Shown piece after piece: positions 1 to 5,885 of a stretch of 34,261 nt of DNA. Each line of letters opens with the position of its first letter. The stretch's first letter is position 1. Source of the DNA: JBBEDS01 sp040881175 (GTDB lineage: Bacteria; Patescibacteriota; Minisyncoccia; 2-02-FULL-40-12; IGHO2-01-FULL-4-A); NCBI GenBank assembly GCA_040881175.1, contig JBBEDS010000006.1, forward strand, positions 1-34,261. The letters run 5' to 3'. Under the pieces are notes generated by a model. It was not told the DNA's origin. It was given only the letters and a program-made list of their open reading frames with translations, and searched no databases. Made by a program: the position numbers and the translations under genes.

Positions 1-834
1 GGAATGGAGAAGATGGACTATTTGGTCCGAGACCAGGAAGAGACGGAATTCGGCCCTAATGTCAGGCAGTGTGTCGAAAGCGTGGTTAACCACCTTGATT
101 ACAGGAATGGAGATTTAATGGTTGACTTGAAGGCGCTCGATGCGGCCATGGAGATACAGAGAGCCTACATATATTTCTATAGAAACGTCCATCTGCAAAA
201 AAGTGCGTATATCATTCAGCGCTTCATGCAGAAATTCATGTATCAGCTGCTGCACACGCCAAAGAAGAAGGGAGGCATAACCGAAGCGGAACTTTGGGAG
301 ATGGTGGATGGAGACCTGATATATACCCTCAAGAAGTGCGATAACAAGATGATCCAAAATGGCATGAATATTTTCGATAAGGGGGTCAAGCATTTTCCCA
401 AAGCGGCGCTTTCAATACGTTTAGCCGGGTATGGCTGGTTAGAAAGAAGGGCCGGTAAAAAGATCAAAGTGAAAGAACTTGAGAAAGAATTCTTCGACAA
501 GTTCTATAAGAATTCCAAAGCTGTCGATCTTGAGGAGATTGAGAGGAAAATAGCCAAGATATTGGGTGTGGAAAGCTGGAAAGTTGCGGTGAGCCATATA
601 GTCGAGAAGAATAGATTCATTCCACAGGACTTTTCAATTTTTGACGGGCCTAAAATATATTCTCTGAAAGAAAGAGATCCAAGCTATTTTGAACTTCTCG
701 AGAGAGAATTGGATAAGTATTTGTGCGTAAGGGTGTGCGTCATACCTGAGCATAGGGATGAGCTTTATGAAAAATGGGGAGAGGCGTTAGAAGTCATTTG
801 TGACCATATTGGTTACAAAACAAAAATTGTTTGA
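1..834 (+). CDS. HD-domain phosphohydrolase, C-terminal part (cut by window edge)
   Basis: This is the 3' part of a gene that begins before the window; the reading frame is open to base 1, and the ATG at 4 is probably internal. The opening residues EKMDYLVRD resemble the DRMDYLLRDS signature that follows the HD catalytic core in the COG1078 family (SAMHD1/YwfO-like dNTP or nucleotide phosphohydrolases). The next block, with RAYIYFYRNVHLQKSAYI, matches the helix region of that family containing a YxxVYxHK-like motif. The HD metal-binding residues themselves lie upstream and cannot be checked. The remaining ~190 residues are charged and poorly conserved, ending in CVIPEHRDEL. Members of the family hydrolyse (deoxy)nucleoside triphosphates; the substrate here is unknown. 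The tRNA-Lys promoter begins within its stop region. Confidence 0.7.
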   Translation, partial: GMEKMDYLVRDQEETEFGPNVRQCVESVVNHLDYRNGDLMVDLKALDAAMEIQRAYIYFYRNVHLQKSAYIIQRFMQKFMYQLLHTPKKKGGITEAELWEMVDGDLIYTLKKCDNKMIQNGMNIFDKGVKHFPKAALSIRLAGYGWLERRAGKKIKVKELEKEFFDKFYKNSKAVDLEEIERKIAKILGVESWKVAVSHIVEKNRFIPQDFSIFDGPKIYSLKERDPSYFELLERELDKYLCVRVCVIPEHRDELYEKWGEALEVICDHIGYKTKIV

Positions 835-858
835 TTTTCCTCACTTTTGTGTTAAAAT
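831..858 (+). promoter_or_regulatory. Promoter for tRNA-Lys
   Basis: TTGATT at 831-836 and TAAAAT at 853-858 are separated by 16 bases, with a TG extended -10 at 850-851. Predicted start is near 865, about ten bases before the tRNA. The -35 overlaps the stop codon of the upstream gene. Confidence 0.5.
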
Positions 859-874
859 ATTGCGATATTAAGGC

Positions 875-947
875 CCGCCCATAGCTCAATTGGTAGAGCA
901 GCTCCCTTTTAAGGAGAAGGTTCTAGGTTCGATTCCTAGTGGGCGGA
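875..947 (+). tRNA. tRNA-Lys (anticodon UUU)
   Basis: A full cloverleaf of 73 bases folds by eye: acceptor 875-881 with 940-946, D stem GCTC/GAGC, anticodon loop CTTTTAA giving anticodon TTT, and T arm CTAGG-TTCGATT-CCTAG. The discriminator is A947. The anticodon stem has four good pairs and a terminal G-A mismatch. The genomic bases after the discriminator are CA, so the 3' CCA is not encoded and must be added by a CCA transferase. The first base is C rather than the more usual G. It is the only RNA gene seen in the window. Confidence 0.95.
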
Positions 948-955
948 CAATAAAT

Positions 956-981
956 AAAAGCCACCGACCAAGTTGGCTTTT
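956..981 (+). terminator. Terminator after tRNA-Lys
   Basis: Hairpin AAAAGCCA (956-963) with TGGCTTTT (974-981) and a ten-base loop, ending in T residues. It closes the tRNA transcription unit nine bases after the tRNA. Confidence 0.7.
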
Positions 982-991
982 ATAACCTTCT

Positions 992-1019
992 TTGACTGAT
1001 AAGTATATTCTGTTAATAT
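992..1019 (+). promoter_or_regulatory. Promoter for the 55-aa membrane protein
   Basis: TTGACT (992-997), a 16-base spacer and TAATAT (1014-1019) preceded by an extended TG at 1011-1012. The predicted start near 1026 leaves a leader of about 37 bases that carries an SD. Confidence 0.5.
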
Positions 1020-1062
1020 TTCTCTCGGGATCAGATCGTTCACAAATCAGGAGGAGCCTAAT

Positions 1063-1230
1063 ATGTTCATGATCCTTGGTACCCTTTTCCTCGGTTTTCT
1101 AATCTGTCTCATTCTAGGGTTCATTAAAAAGAGAAGAAACAGACTGTTGTTTCTTGCGTCCATTATCTTTATCTCTATCTTTGCATTAATACTCGCAATC
1201 TTTATTCCAGCCTGGAATGCAATGCCGTAA
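1063..1230 (+). CDS. Small two-helix membrane protein (55 aa)
   Basis: A short open frame starting MFMILGTLFLGF and ending AWNAMP. It has two hydrophobic segments (about residues 2-20 and 28-49) separated by a basic loop, IKKRRNRL, which should face the cytoplasm. A strong SD, AGGAGGAG at 1049-1056, sits seven bases before the ATG, a promoter lies at 992-1019, and a terminator follows at 1237-1259. This complete transcription unit is what supports it as a gene despite its length. I do not recognise the family. It might be a small accessory or stress membrane peptide, but nothing in the sequence says which. Confidence 0.7.
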   Translation: MFMILGTLFLGFLICLILGFIKKRRNRLLFLASIIFISIFALILAIFIPAWNAMP

Positions 1231-1236
1231 CGCCGG

Positions 1237-1259
1237 CCGACTCAATGAGTCGGTTTTTT
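1237..1259 (+). terminator. Terminator after the 55-aa ORF
   Basis: Stem CCGACTC (1237-1243) with GAGTCGG (1247-1253), loop AAT, followed by six T (1254-1259). A strong intrinsic terminator seven bases after the stop codon. Confidence 0.85.
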
Positions 1260-1274
1260 CATTGGTACAGCCGT

Positions 1275-1302
1275 TTGCCCCAAATCTTTTAGTTGATATA
1301 AT
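1275..1302 (+). promoter_or_regulatory. Promoter for murA
   Basis: TTGCCC (1275-1280), 16-base spacer, perfect TATAAT (1297-1302). Predicted start is near 1309, giving a leader of about 30 bases with an SD (AAGAGGTG, 1326-1333). Confidence 0.6.
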
Positions 1303-1339
1303 CCGGATAGCATATTTACAACCCCAAGAGGTGACTGTG

Positions 1340-2638
1340 ATGTCTGAGCGTTGTTACAAAATCAAGGGCGGTTCTAAACTAAATGGCACGATTAGCGTTT
1401 CCGGGGCAAAGAATGCGATCAGCAAGCAACTAGTAGCCTCGCTGTTAACCGGAGATTCATGCACTTTTACCAACGTGCCCGATATCGTAGAGATTAAAAC
1501 CGTCCTCGGAATGTTGGCGGAAATCGGTGCGGAATATAGTTGGAGCGACCGCAGGTTGATTATTAAGACTTCTAAAATAGCCAATGCGGGGATCAGCCAG
1601 AAGTTCGCCAAATACAATCGAATTCCAATCTTGTTCATTGGCCCGCTATTGCATCGTGCCGGCGAAGCCGAGGTTCCAATAATGGGCGGGTGCCGCATAG
1701 GCTCTCGGCCAATCGATTTTCATATCGAAGTTCTAAAAACCTTAGGTGCAGAAGTAGAGGTTACCGAAAATAGCTATAAGGTTCGGGCAGATCGATTGAA
1801 GGGTGCTAGCATCTCCTTGAATTATCCGAGTGTCGGAGCTACAGAAAATGCGATCATCTCATCCGTGCTCGCTGAAGGCACTACGGTGATCAGTAACGCA
1901 GCCATAGAGCCTGAGATCATAGACACAATCCTTTTTCTGCAGAAAATGGGTGCCCACATAATGGTGGATGTCGATCGCAGGATAGTGATTGAGGGCGTTA
2001 AATCTCTTAGAGGAGCGACACACAGAACTTTACCTGACAGGATCGAAGTTGCCTCGTTCGCAGTAGCTGCTGTAGCTACAGACGGAGAAATCGAGATCGA
2101 AAATGCCAGGCAAGAAGATCTTGTCACATTCCTTAACGTCTTACGCCAAGTCGGCGGCGGATTTAAGGTAAAGGATAGTGGTATCACATTTTTTCGGGAG
2201 AGAGCCCTCAGCTCTGTTCATGTTGAAACTGATGTTCACCCCGGGTTTATGACCGATTGGCAACAGCCATTTGTGGTCATGCTGACTCAGGCTAGTGGTA
2301 CTTCAGTGGTTCACGAGACAGTTTACGAAAAAAGATTTGGATACACCGAAACCTTGAACGAGATGGGTGCGGATATCGAATTGCTAAACACCTGTCTTGG
2401 CAGTAAAACGTGCAGATTCAGAGACCGTGATTACAAGCACAGTGCAATTGTGCGCGGTCCGACAAGGTTAAAGGCCTCAAGAATAGAGATACCAGATTTG
2501 CGTGCTGGCTTTGCCCATGTTATCGCGGCCCTAATGGCTGAGGGTACGAGCGAGATTCACGGGATTGAATACCTTGAGCGCGGTTATGCCAATGTGCCGG
2601 AGAAACTCAAAGCTATTGGAGTATCTATCGAAACCTAA
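1340..2638 (+). CDS. murA: UDP-N-acetylglucosamine 1-carboxyvinyltransferase MurA
   Basis: First committed cytoplasmic step of peptidoglycan synthesis: transfers enolpyruvate from PEP to UDP-GlcNAc. The product is 432 aa, a normal length for the EPSP-synthase-like inside-out barrel fold. Visible family marks are SGAKNA with K24-N25 (UDP-GlcNAc/PEP binding), the active-site loop GGCRIGSRPIDFH with C118 (the fosfomycin-target cysteine is kept), the catalytic Asp in MTDWQ (D306) and DLRAG with R388. The frame is open upstream to 1217, but ATG 1340 is preferred because it has an SD (AAGAGGTG, six bases away) and lies downstream of a TATAAT promoter; the upstream extension crosses the previous terminator. 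The gene stands alone between two terminators, away from the other cell-wall genes. It is therefore either the only MurA or a second, MurZ-like copy; this cannot be decided here. Confidence 0.93.
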   Translation: MSERCYKIKGGSKLNGTISVSGAKNAISKQLVASLLTGDSCTFTNVPDIVEIKTVLGMLAEIGAEYSWSDRRLIIKTSKIANAGISQKFAKYNRIPILFIGPLLHRAGEAEVPIMGGCRIGSRPIDFHIEVLKTLGAEVEVTENSYKVRADRLKGASISLNYPSVGATENAIISSVLAEGTTVISNAAIEPEIIDTILFLQKMGAHIMVDVDRRIVIEGVKSLRGATHRTLPDRIEVASFAVAAVATDGEIEIENARQEDLVTFLNVLRQVGGGFKVKDSGITFFRERALSSVHVETDVHPGFMTDWQQPFVVMLTQASGTSVVHETVYEKRFGYTETLNEMGADIELLNTCLGSKTCRFRDRDYKHSAIVRGPTRLKASRIEIPDLRAGFAHVIAALMAEGTSEIHGIEYLERGYANVPEKLKAIGVSIET

Positions 2639-2660
2639 ACCGAGTGGAACTCGGTTTTTT
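2639..2660 (+). terminator. Terminator after murA
   Basis: Stem ACCGAGT (2639-2645) with ACTCGGT (2649-2655), loop GGA, then a six-T run. It starts immediately after the murA stop codon. Confidence 0.88.
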
Positions 2661-2664
2661 AATT

Positions 2665-2700
2665 AAAAAAGGAACCCCGAATGAGACAAGCTCATCGGGG
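2665..2700 (-). terminator. Terminator of the glycosidase-like gene
   Basis: On the minus strand, CCCCGATGAG (2700-2691) pairs with CTCATTCGGGG (2685-2675) with one bulged base, and six T follow (2670-2665). The stem includes the gene's stop codon. It lies back to back with the murA terminator. Confidence 0.85.
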
Positions 2701-3789
2701 CTCTTGGTTGAGAATGAAGTCTTTGACCACATGGCCGGCTTCGGTCATGACGCGGGCGTCATATAGGCCGTAGAACGACTCTGGGTCGGGACTGGGACCG
2801 GGGTTGGAGCTGTCGACGCAGGGAACATTCATTCCTGCCTCGCTGGACCAACAGTACCTGTGGCTGAGTTCGTAAAAAAACGCGAACTTTACCTGGGGCA
2901 TACCGCTGACAATTTCCAGAAAGCTCTGGTAATGTTGCCCTCGGGTTATCTGGTCGACTCCGCCGCTAGCCAGGACATACTCGCCGTACTCGGTTATGGC
3001 GAATTGCGGGAGATGCACGGCCCTGCTTCCTGTCCGACTTCTGGGCGAGAAGCGAAGGCGAGGCCGATAGTGATTCCTGACGATCTCATTCAATCTTTCG
3101 ATCTCATCCGCCAGGTAATGCTTCGGGTCTACACCTTGCCTATATGGGTGATAGGCCAGATAGTCGAATGTACCGACTCCTCCCAACTGAAGGAAGGTAT
3201 CCAGCCATTCGAACGGGTTCATTGTTGCTCCAGTGTAACCCGACAGGCCTCCAAGGAAAAGTTCGGCCTGGCTATTTGTCCTTCTGGGATCGGTCGCGTT
3301 GACCGTGTCAACTGCATAGCGGGCTAGGCGATAGAGGTGAACGTATCCTTTGATGTCCAGATCGTCCTTATCTCTTGCCCAGCTGCTCCAGAGACCATTT
3401 TGCTCGCTCGCCAGTTGCCAGTACTTAACCCCGGGAAAACGGTAGAGGTAGAACTTTAACATGCTGACGTAGTTATCCGGGCGCATATTGCGCCGGAAGA
3501 TCTCCGGGTCCATGTCGTCGTGTGGGTAGTCGTGAAAGAGGAACAAAACTTCTATGCCGTTGGTCTTTGCGGCTTTGACGAGTCGGTCTAGTCTTTCCAG
3601 CTCGCCTTGACCCCAGCGGTCGTAATTGCTCATCCAGACGTCGGTCCGAATGAGTTTTGTTCCTAGCCGATCCATGAGCCAGATTACCTCGTCGTCGAAA
3701 TGCTGTTCGCAGATTCCGACTTCAAGGCCTTTGGCAGGCGCGGCTGCGAACAAACAGAGGACTACGAAAAGGGCAATCAGTGATCTCAT
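2692..3789 (-). CDS. Secreted glycoside-hydrolase-like TIM-barrel protein
   Basis: 365 aa with a signal peptide (MRSLIALFVVLCLFAAAPAKG, cleavage near residue 20), so exported. The body reads like a clan GH-A (beta/alpha)8 glycosidase. YWQLASEQN with E129 sits where these enzymes carry the acid/base Glu of the NEP-type motif, and FAITEYGEY with E267 sits where the nucleophile is expected at the end of strand 7; LAYHPY (around 212-217) is a typical strand-end segment. I cannot name the GH family or substrate. Start: SD AAAGGAG (3804-3798) lies eight bases from the ATG. The promoter TTGACT-17-TATAAT is near perfect, with a palindrome over the start point, so it may be repressor-controlled. Base composition is visibly richer in G+C than its neighbours (38 of 60 in 3001-3060), suggesting recent acquisition. 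Alternative: a catalytically inactive GH-fold protein. Confidence 0.65.
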   Translation of the reverse strand: MRSLIALFVVLCLFAAAPAKGLEVGICEQHFDDEVIWLMDRLGTKLIRTDVWMSNYDRWGQGELERLDRLVKAAKTNGIEVLFLFHDYPHDDMDPEIFRRNMRPDNYVSMLKFYLYRFPGVKYWQLASEQNGLWSSWARDKDDLDIKGYVHLYRLARYAVDTVNATDPRRTNSQAELFLGGLSGYTGATMNPFEWLDTFLQLGGVGTFDYLAYHPYRQGVDPKHYLADEIERLNEIVRNHYRPRLRFSPRSRTGSRAVHLPQFAITEYGEYVLASGGVDQITRGQHYQSFLEIVSGMPQVKFAFFYELSHRYCWSSEAGMNVPCVDSSNPGPSPDPESFYGLYDARVMTEAGHVVKDFILNQEPR

Positions 3790-3833
3790 CTTTCGGGCTC
3801 CTTTGTAGCTGATTTGTTAAGAGTACTTAAAAC

Positions 3834-3850
3834 TTACACGAACAGTGTAA
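3834..3850. promoter_or_regulatory. Operator-like palindrome at the start site
   Basis: TTACAC-GAACA-GTGTAA is a perfect six-base inverted repeat with a five-base centre, directly abutting the -10 box of the minus-strand promoter and covering the predicted start near 3844. Position and symmetry fit a dimeric repressor site. No regulator gene is adjacent. Confidence 0.45.
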
Positions 3851-3879
3851 ATTATATCATAATTTTAGTGAAAAGTCAA
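3851..3879 (-). promoter_or_regulatory. Strong promoter of the glycosidase-like gene
   Basis: On the minus strand TTGACT (3879-3874), 17-base spacer, TATAAT (3856-3851). This is the best sigma70-type promoter in the window. Confidence 0.8.
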
Positions 3880-3961
3880 AGTTTGGAGATTCTATTTTGA
3901 CAAATAGCGTATCTATGATACCTTCTAGTCAATTCTTTGATAACTGGAGGGAGATAAGCAT

Positions 3962-4585
3962 ATGAAGAAAGAACAGCCGGGGCGTTCTCTTTTAGCAAAA
4001 ATTCCCAGATTTATCATTATCTATTTATTTGCATTCAGTTCTTCTATGGTTTTTGCCGAGTCAGCAAAAACTCAATGCCACCCGCGGATTTCCATTGAAG
4101 TAAAAGAAGATATATTCGGTCTTGCGCCCGTAGAAGCTAAGGAGATGTTTGAGGGTCTCTTTTGTGAAATCAGGGAAGAGGTGCTATCACAGGGGCCGGA
4201 TGACTTGAATAAAAAAGAACGTAGACTGGTTCGGAATGTCTTACGATCTTTAGATGGTCGCAGGGGAATTAAGATCGTGATAGATGACGATGAGCGGATT
4301 GCCTATGTGCGCTCTGTCTGGTGGCCTTTACCACTTGGTCCCAAGATCATATATCTGAACCCGTTCATGTTCAGTAATGGCGGCCCCATCAAGCTTTATG
4401 AGGAGAAGAGCGAGAAAGAAAGACCGGATCTAGGTTTTAATCCACAAGAACAGGAGAATTTTAAGCACATCCTTCTACACGAATTAGTTCATGTGTCGGA
4501 GAGATTTCTCATAGGGCAAGACAGTGCTGTCAGGATCGCAAATTATTATTTCCCTCCAAAGATGGCTGGAATAGTTGTACATTAG
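3962..4585 (+). CDS. Secreted HExxH protein, putative zinc metallopeptidase
   Basis: 207 aa. An N-terminal hydrophobic segment (about residues 18-32, IIIYLFAFSSSMVFA) followed by ES looks like a signal peptide with cleavage after FAE or VFA. Near the C terminus HELVH (H173, E174, H177) is a zincin-type HExxH active-site motif, preceded by a predicted helix, FKHILL. The third metal ligand is not obvious; E180 or a residue in the last 25 is possible. The central region (residues 40-160) has no family I recognise. The start is supported by an SD (GGAGGG, 3947-3952) about nine bases from the ATG. Single gene with its own terminator. A secreted or periplasmic peptidase is an inference from the motif and signal sequence only. 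Confidence 0.7.
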   Translation: MKKEQPGRSLLAKIPRFIIIYLFAFSSSMVFAESAKTQCHPRISIEVKEDIFGLAPVEAKEMFEGLFCEIREEVLSQGPDDLNKKERRLVRNVLRSLDGRRGIKIVIDDDERIAYVRSVWWPLPLGPKIIYLNPFMFSNGGPIKLYEEKSEKERPDLGFNPQEQENFKHILLHELVHVSERFLIGQDSAVRIANYYFPPKMAGIVVH

Positions 4586-4588
4586 TAT

Positions 4589-4618
4589 AAAAAAGAGGCA
4601 CCGCGTAGGTGCCGTTTT
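4589..4618. terminator. Bidirectional terminator between convergent genes
   Basis: Stem GGCACC (4597-4602) with GGTGCC (4608-4613), loop GCGTA; GTTTTA follows on plus and a run of six A precedes it (T on minus). It serves both the HExxH gene and the convergent PQ-loop gene. Confidence 0.8.
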
Positions 4619-4892
4619 ATTTCGCATGTTTGTAGATATAGCTTTGGACCATGACTGTTATGGAGAGGATGCCGCCCGCATATTGGCCTGCGGCAACAAT
4701 ATGCTCTCCAACCAAGAGCATGTATGTCCCGAAGAGGGCATAGGCAGCGATGAAAAGCCACCATGTCGTTCTCGGCCCGCTTTTGTAGATATTTTCTTGC
4801 CAGTTGCCATAAACCTGTGGCGGTAGAGCCAGGATAAACAGCCAGGAGGAAAGACCCCCGAATTTCAGTAGAAGATCTCCTAGGGTTTCCAT
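4617..4892 (-). CDS. PQ-loop/SemiSWEET-like small membrane protein
   Basis: 91 aa with three hydrophobic helices (about residues 14-28, 43-60 and 67-86). The first ends in LPPQVYGNW, which looks like the Pro-Gln motif of PQ-loop/SemiSWEET half-transporters; length, three-helix layout and the QSYIYKHAK tail fit that family of roughly 90-residue proteins that dimerise to make a sugar channel. The start is supported by the minus-strand SD AGAGGTG (4903-4897) and a promoter at 4927-4955. Substrate unknown. A second minus-strand frame over the same bases (4582-4899) encodes an arginine/proline-rich nonsense-like sequence and is a shadow. Alternative: an unrelated three-helix membrane protein. Confidence 0.6.
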   Translation of the reverse strand: METLGDLLLKFGGLSSWLFILALPPQVYGNWQENIYKSGPRTTWWLFIAAYALFGTYMLLVGEHIVAAGQYAGGILSITVMVQSYIYKHAK

Positions 4893-4926
4893 AAGTCACC
4901 TCTTTTAAAGAACTGATTTTGGTTCA

Positions 4927-4955
4927 AGTATTACAACCTTGTAAAAACTTGTCAA
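4927..4955 (-). promoter_or_regulatory. Promoter of the PQ-loop-like gene
   Basis: On the minus strand a perfect TTGACA (4955-4950), 17-base spacer and AATACT (4932-4927). The predicted start near 4920 leaves a leader of about 28 bases containing the SD. Confidence 0.55.
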
Positions 4956-5011
4956 TCTGATTTTAGGGGCGTACTTTAGGGATAGTAGATTTAATAATAA
5001 GGGTGTGCGAA

Positions 5012-5836
5012 ATGACAAACCAGGTCTGCGAGAATGATGCCAGATTAGCCTCGGAGTATATCACAAAGCATTTTGGCCCTGCAGCGACAGCCGATCTGGG
5101 AATTGTTTTGGGTACTGGCTGGGGAGACTCCCTGGCGCTGTCTTCGGAGACGGGGCTGGCGCTTCGACAGATTCCCGGATTTAAATTCCTCGGAGAACTC
5201 CATGGCCATGACCGTAAGCTTATTCACACTAAAATTATGGATCGAAATGTCTGGGTTCTAAAGGGCCGGATTCACCTTAATGAGTCTCCCTTTGGCGAAC
5301 ATGTGCCGAGAATGGTTAGGCTTCAGATAGAAACGCTCATCAAGCTCGGTGTCCGTAATTTGATCATTACGAATGCCGTCGGTAGTCTGGTGGAGCACAT
5401 ATCTGTCGGCGATGTTGTTATTGTGAACGGATTCGTAACCGTTTTTGCGCCTCCCATGCCTCTTTGGGTCGGTGAGTTTTGCTCGCCGGAGGACGCCCTG
5501 GACGGTCAATTTCAAAATATCGCGGAAAGAGCCGGACGAGATACTATCCAGACGCATCGCGGCGGACTGGTGATGCTAAGAGGGCCTTTTTTTGAAGGAC
5601 GTGCCTTAGATAAGAAGCTTCTCTTAAAATCTGGTGCAGTGGTAGTCGGTATGAGTATGTTGCCGGAAGCATGCATAGCCTCCCTCTATGGTGTCAGAGT
5701 TTTGGGCCTCTCGTTTGTTACGAACGATGCCGTTGAGGAACATTCACACGAAGATAATATCAGTCGAGCTAAAGCGCATTCCATGCGTCTCGGAGAATTC
5801 TTAGAGAAAATAGTTGCGGCCATACCAGGAAGGTAG
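5012..5836 (+). CDS. Purine nucleoside phosphorylase / MTA phosphorylase family
   Basis: 274 aa, the usual size of trimeric (family 2) nucleoside phosphorylases, which split purine nucleosides with phosphate into base and (deoxy)ribose-1-phosphate. Matching segments in order: LGTGWGD (phosphate loop, normally GSGLG), ELHGHDRKL, GRIHLNES (family GRxHxYE), ITNAVGSL (NAAG/NASG region), RGPFFEG (GPxFE), GMSMLPEA (GMSTVPE) and FVTNDA with N238 (purine-binding Asn region). The order is complete, so it should be an enzyme; nucleoside versus methylthioadenosine preference cannot be read. A GTG at 5003 extends the frame by three codons, but ATG 5012 has AAGGG (4999-5003) eight bases upstream and is chosen. 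Role: purine salvage, fitting a scavenging lifestyle. Single gene with a terminator overlapping the stop. Confidence 0.87.
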   Translation: MTNQVCENDARLASEYITKHFGPAATADLGIVLGTGWGDSLALSSETGLALRQIPGFKFLGELHGHDRKLIHTKIMDRNVWVLKGRIHLNESPFGEHVPRMVRLQIETLIKLGVRNLIITNAVGSLVEHISVGDVVIVNGFVTVFAPPMPLWVGEFCSPEDALDGQFQNIAERAGRDTIQTHRGGLVMLRGPFFEGRALDKKLLLKSGAVVVGMSMLPEACIASLYGVRVLGLSFVTNDAVEEHSHEDNISRAKAHSMRLGEFLEKIVAAIPGR

Positions 5837-5847
5837 GCCGTTTTTTT
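5817..5847 (+). terminator. Terminator overlapping the phosphorylase stop
   Basis: CGGCC-A-TACC (5817-5826) pairs with GGTAGGCCG (5832-5840), one bulge, loop AGGAA; seven T follow. The stop codon TAG is part of the stem. Confidence 0.8.
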
Positions 5848-5874
5848 ATTTTATCTTAATACGGCTCGTGTTAA

Positions 5875-5880
5875 TATAAT
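5875..5880 (+). promoter_or_regulatory. -10 box of the antiporter gene (leaderless)
   Basis: Perfect TATAAT with only five bases before the ATG at 5886, so transcription should begin at or beside the start codon. No convincing -35 and no SD. Confidence 0.55.
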
Positions 5881-5885
5881 TACTA

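Noticed and set aside
928..947. tRNA-Lys 3' end as an integration attachment site
   Set aside because: I looked for a repeat of the T-arm/acceptor bases at the far side of the cassette block (8120-8203) and found none. A partial match (GGGCGG) inside murA is chance.
1217..1339. Upstream extension of murA (41 extra codons)
   Set aside because: It crosses the previous gene's terminator and the murA promoter, has no SD and no similarity to MurA N termini.
2860..3327. 155-aa plus-strand ORF inside the glycosidase-like gene
   Set aside because: Antisense shadow created by the G+C-rich minus-strand gene; no start signals and no recognisable protein.
3897..3920. Plus-strand promoter TTGACA...TATGAT for the HExxH gene
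   Set aside because: TTGACA is perfect but the spacer to TATGAT is only 11 bases and no -10 lies at 16-18 bases, so I do not annotate it; the true promoter is unclear.
4582..4899. 105-aa minus-strand ORF over the PQ-loop gene
   Set aside because: Same strand, other frame; Arg/Pro/Cys-rich sequence with no SD, whereas the 91-aa frame is membrane-like and has an SD.
5003..5011. GTG start of the nucleoside phosphorylase
   Set aside because: No SD at a suitable distance; the GTG itself lies in the spacer between AAGGG and ATG 5012.
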